Positions 61,273-64,000 of a DNA stretch of 64,000 bases are shown in pieces (positions within the stretch are counted from its first letter, which is position 1; each line of letters begins with the position of its first letter). The notes below the pieces were generated by a model that saw only the letters and a list, made by a program, of their open reading frames with translations, was not told the origin of the DNA and ran no database searches. The stretch lies in the NCBI GenBank assembly GCA_009838845.1, contig VXRD01000003.1:38371-102370 (forward strand), written 5' to 3'. Source of the stretch: Gemmatimonadota bacterium. Lineage in GTDB: Bacteria > Latescibacterota > UBA2968. A program made the position numbers and the translations under genes.

Positions 61273-63126
61273 TTAATCCGCAATTTCTCTAACGCGAATG
61301 CGCGTGCCGGGCCGCAAGCGCGATGGACTTCGAATGTCATTCCAGGATTGCAAAGCTGCCACACTGGTATCAAAGGCGCGCGCTATGCCCCACAAGGTAT
61401 CGCCCGTGCGTACTGTATAAAAGATAGTAGATTCCGATGTTCCATCTTTGGGCACCCATAATGTGAGACGATCTCCCGGATGAATGGGATGATTGGTATT
61501 CAGATTATTCCACGCGCGCAGGTGCGAGACCGTGATGCCTTTTCGTCTGGCAATGCCCCATAGAGTATCACCTGTGCGCACCGTGACATTGATCTGGCGA
61601 TAGTGTTTGGGGTCGGGCTTGTGGCTGATATTTTTTGTTTGTAGTACCGGGCGTGTCTGTGTTGTAGCAGACACGCGTTTGGCGTGGGGATACATTGGAA
61701 TGCTGAGTTTCTGACCGATTTGCAGGCGGCGAGGGTTGGTGATGCCATTGGCTGCCTGCAGGTCGGCTGACGACACCCCCACACGGGATGCGATGCCCGA
61801 TATGGTGTCGCCGCGTTTGACCACATAGTCAATGAGTTGGATCTTTTTGTGTTCTGGTATTTGCGCGTAATTGGCTCTAAATTTCGCGCCTGTGCCTTTT
61901 GGAACGCGCAAAGTATAGGCGTTTCGCCGCATGGCAGGCGGTGTATATGGACGACGCAGTTCGGGGTTGAGGTGCCTCAGCCAGGTATAGGTAGTGCCCG
62001 CACATTCCGCTGCCAAACGCAGGTTTACTGGTTCTGTTAAAACGACTTTGTCATAAGACATGGGAGGTTGATAGACAACATCTTTAAAGCCAAAAAAAGT
62101 GGGGTCTTTGGCGATGATGACCATAGCCATAAATTTGGGTACATGATTGCGGGTTTCTCTGGGTAATGCGTCGATTTCCCAAAAGTCGCGGGTTCTGGAT
62201 CTTGCAATGGCGCGATCCATCCGACCCTGTCCACAGTTGTAGGCCGCGACAACGAGGCGCCAATCTCCAAAGTAGGTGTATAGATGATTGAGATGTCGCG
62301 CAGCAGCGTGTGTAGATTTTTCGGGGTTCATGCGATCGTCGATATAGGTGTTGCGCCGCAGGCCATAGAGCAAGCCAGTGCGGTACATAAATTGCCACAT
62401 GCCCAGGGCGTATGCACGCGAGAGTGCACGGGGATTAAATCCGCTTTCGATCATGGCTTTGTACGCGAGGTCCAAAGGCAGGCCCTGTTCGCGGAAAACA
62501 GTTTGGATCATGGGCAGATAGGCGGTGGAGCGAGACAGACTGCGTTCAAAGAAGTCGCGCTTTTCCGTAAGGAAATATTGGATGTAAGCCATGACTTCGG
62601 GGGTCAGGTCAATAGGTACATCGGCTTGCCCTGCCAGCACTCTTATTTTTAGTTCTCGATAGTGCGGATGATGCAACAAGTCGGCAACTACAGATTCGGG
62701 AAGGGTATTGAGCAGGGTTGCCAGTGGCGCATGCGGTGGTATGGGCGCACGGGACGAAATCGCGTAATAGCGTTCGAGTGTAAAACGCATTGTCGCGGTC
62801 CATTTGGCGGCTGTATTCGGTTCAGAAACAAAACGATGGCGCAACATGTGCGCTGCCGTATCGAGCAAAGCTCTTACGCGAAGAGAGTGGGTTTCGACTG
62901 CGGCATTTTGAAGCAGTTCATAGAGACGATCGCCCTTGGGTTCAATATCTTCTATATTTTCTATAGCTATAGAAGGCTTTATTGGTATAATTGGTTCTAC
63001 AACTTCTGCTGGTTCTGTAACTTCTGGTAAAGTTACGGGGGCAGGTGCGGGTGTGAGGGGAGTGCGTGCGGTAGTAGCGCAACCCGCCAAAACTATAACC
63101 GCAATGAGACAAAGGTTATACCGCAT
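61273..63126 (-). CDS. LysM-containing lytic transglycosylase lipoprotein (MltD-like)
   Basis: A 617-residue lipoprotein that cleaves murein glycan chains. The signal ends in the lipobox VLAGC (Cys16). The SLT domain has the catalytic Glu227 in KAMIESGFNPRALSRA and the later VVAAYNCGQGRMDRAI. Three LysM domains follow near the C-terminus (VKRGDTISGIASRVG, VRTGDTLWGIARRKG, VRTGDTLWGIARAFD). The ATG at 63126 has GAAGG before it. Upstream by 13 bases is the SPOR lipoprotein gene, a logical partner since SPOR domains bind the denuded glycan left by such enzymes. Confidence 0.93.
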   Translation of the reverse strand: MRYNLCLIAVIVLAGCATTARTPLTPAPAPVTLPEVTEPAEVVEPIIPIKPSIAIENIEDIEPKGDRLYELLQNAAVETHSLRVRALLDTAAHMLRHRFVSEPNTAAKWTATMRFTLERYYAISSRAPIPPHAPLATLLNTLPESVVADLLHHPHYRELKIRVLAGQADVPIDLTPEVMAYIQYFLTEKRDFFERSLSRSTAYLPMIQTVFREQGLPLDLAYKAMIESGFNPRALSRAYALGMWQFMYRTGLLYGLRRNTYIDDRMNPEKSTHAAARHLNHLYTYFGDWRLVVAAYNCGQGRMDRAIARSRTRDFWEIDALPRETRNHVPKFMAMVIIAKDPTFFGFKDVVYQPPMSYDKVVLTEPVNLRLAAECAGTTYTWLRHLNPELRRPYTPPAMRRNAYTLRVPKGTGAKFRANYAQIPEHKKIQLIDYVVKRGDTISGIASRVGVSSADLQAANGITNPRRLQIGQKLSIPMYPHAKRVSATTQTRPVLQTKNISHKPDPKHYRQINVTVRTGDTLWGIARRKGITVSHLRAWNNLNTNHPIHPGDRLTLWVPKDGTSESTIFYTVRTGDTLWGIARAFDTSVAALQSWNDIRSPSRLRPGTRIRVREIAD

Positions 63127-63139
63127 GGCAGCCTTCGCG

Positions 63140-63871
63140 TTATTGAGAAGATTTTGTCTGTACAATAAATGCTGTTTCATAGCCTTTTTTTGTTACCTCC
63201 TCGAGTAATATTTTTGCATCGTTGCGCGTCTGAAAATTGCCGACGCGCACCTTAAAATAAGGGGGTTCAAAATCGATAAAAACATCGTCGCGCGCCAGTT
63301 GAACACGCGCTTGCATTTGTGCATTTTCCGCTGAGCCTCGCGTCGATGACGAAAAAATTTGAACTCGAAATCCCGATGTGGCACCGCTTTCAGGTAGCAC
63401 ATTGGCAATTTGTGTGCGAACCACATAAGCATCGGGAAAGCCCAGTGCTCTGATGGCGTCGCGTAGTGTTTTGGCCGATTCGGGCGTGCGGCTGTTGCCC
63501 GCTTGAATTTTGTAGAGTTGGATGTCTTCGTCGAGATGCATATATGTCAGGACCTGAGCCTCACGCTGAATTTGTTCGCGCAAAGCTTCTGCCCGGTTGT
63601 GATCGCGAAGGGCTGCAACTTGAACGCGGAAGCCCTCAATTTGTGATACTTCCGCAGGGGATATTGCTTCGGCGCGTACAGGTGTTTGCAACACCGGGTC
63701 GTCGTCCATGAGCGTCTGCGGGTCAAATTCTTCTCGCGCCGCCAACGAATCGGCTGCCGATGAATCAGCCATCGGTGAATCAGCCGGGGGGACGATTTGG
63801 GTCTGCGGTGCGACACAGCCGATCAGGAACACGACAAATAAGACAAATAACAAGATTTTTTTTCTCATCAT
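63140..63871 (-). CDS. SPOR-domain lipoprotein
   Basis: A 243-residue lipoprotein. The signal (MMRKKILLFVLFVVFLIGC) ends in a lipobox at Cys19, followed by a Ser/Asp/Ala-rich linker. Two or three SPOR-like beta-alpha-beta units follow (IEGFRVQVAALRDHNRAEAL, YKIQAGNSRTPESAKTLRDA, FKVRVGNFQTRNDAKILLEE). SPOR repeats bind septal murein. GGAGACAAA precedes the ATG at 63871; a longer frame starts at 63901. Upstream of it, a TTGACA (63990-63985) lies about 115 bases away, but no good -10 box is paired with it. Confidence 0.85.
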   Translation of the reverse strand: MMRKKILLFVLFVVFLIGCVAPQTQIVPPADSPMADSSAADSLAAREEFDPQTLMDDDPVLQTPVRAEAISPAEVSQIEGFRVQVAALRDHNRAEALREQIQREAQVLTYMHLDEDIQLYKIQAGNSRTPESAKTLRDAIRALGFPDAYVVRTQIANVLPESGATSGFRVQIFSSSTRGSAENAQMQARVQLARDDVFIDFEPPYFKVRVGNFQTRNDAKILLEEVTKKGYETAFIVQTKSSQ

Positions 63872-64000
63872 TTTGTCTCCACGAGCAGTGGTCAGGTTCA
63901 TTTTTTATCTTCACCCGTGCCATCTACCTCTGTTCATTGCCCAGACGCGATTTCACCTCACACTTTAAGAATACATGCAAAATTTGTCAACGACTTATAT

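Overview
The window reads as chromosomal DNA of a Gram-negative-type bacterium. It has outer-membrane-type lipoprotein signals (M48 peptidase, LysM transglycosylase, SPOR protein), a murein set (murD, a Mur ligase of the Mpl/MurC group, ldcA, mreD, mrdA, rodA), and a GWxTD-domain protein beside DUF4159/DUF4175 proteins. That mix points to the FCB side of the tree, most like Latescibacterota-type genomes. This is an inference from gene content; no rRNA or tRNA gene is present to test it.

Layout. 1-3119: a long indolepyruvate/2-oxoacid:ferredoxin oxidoreductase that runs off the left edge. 3150-4746: a small accessory patch (Mrr-type endonuclease, VapBC-like pair). 4811-6184: GWxTD protein. 7157-10091: miaB-lipA-queG, a degenerate IscU-like protein and RNase Y. 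12055-13503: sod, peroxiredoxin and A-type Fe-S carrier behind a strong promoter. 13652-17943: ygfZ-folB-folK-dNK-panB-panC, divergent from a quinone oxidoreductase, a NUDIX gene and a primary-type sigma factor. 20598-31263: an operon DUF4159-DUF4175-TPR-(HigA insertion)-secreted protein-MoxR-MurD. 31369-32868: YkgJ-like and DUF4432 proteins. 33092-37139: Mur ligase, LD-carboxypeptidase, M48 lipoprotein, AsmA-like protein.

37142-49910 is an accessory/defence island, visibly richer in A+T over much of its length. It holds a HEPN-like/MNT/PIN/93-residue cluster, a pseudogene scar, an inactive-looking aspartic protease with a tiny membrane peptide, a GHKL ATPase/STAS/PIN three-gene operon, and a complete type I restriction-modification operon (PD-(D/E)XK protein, HsdM, HsdS, HsdR, YgjP-like peptidase). 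50080-54054 holds a sugar-hydrolase-like propeller protein, a RecB/Cas4-like nuclease and aroA. dnaE follows, converging on a mreD-mrdA-rodA operon across a strong terminator, and the window ends with a LysM lytic transglycosylase and a SPOR lipoprotein.

A recurring theme is small repeat elements that have entered genes without breaking the reading frame. One 46-bp element lies in the same frame in folK and ygfZ, a GC-rich hairpin lies in the NUDIX gene, a dispersed repeat lies in the N-terminus of a secreted protein, and an 8-bp-periodic repeat sits at the start of the TPR gene. A 990-bp HigA module was inserted between two operon genes and is flanked by 22-bp direct repeats that recreate the stop/start overlap.

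The only gene-free gaps of more than 200 bases are 11780-12054 (a palindrome and a possible terminator), 24420-24611 and 32869-33091 (repeats), 42199-42473 (candidate promoter/operator) and 53812-54054 (nothing recognisable). No gap exceeds 300 bases. No tRNA, rRNA, CRISPR array, integrase or IS transposase was seen.
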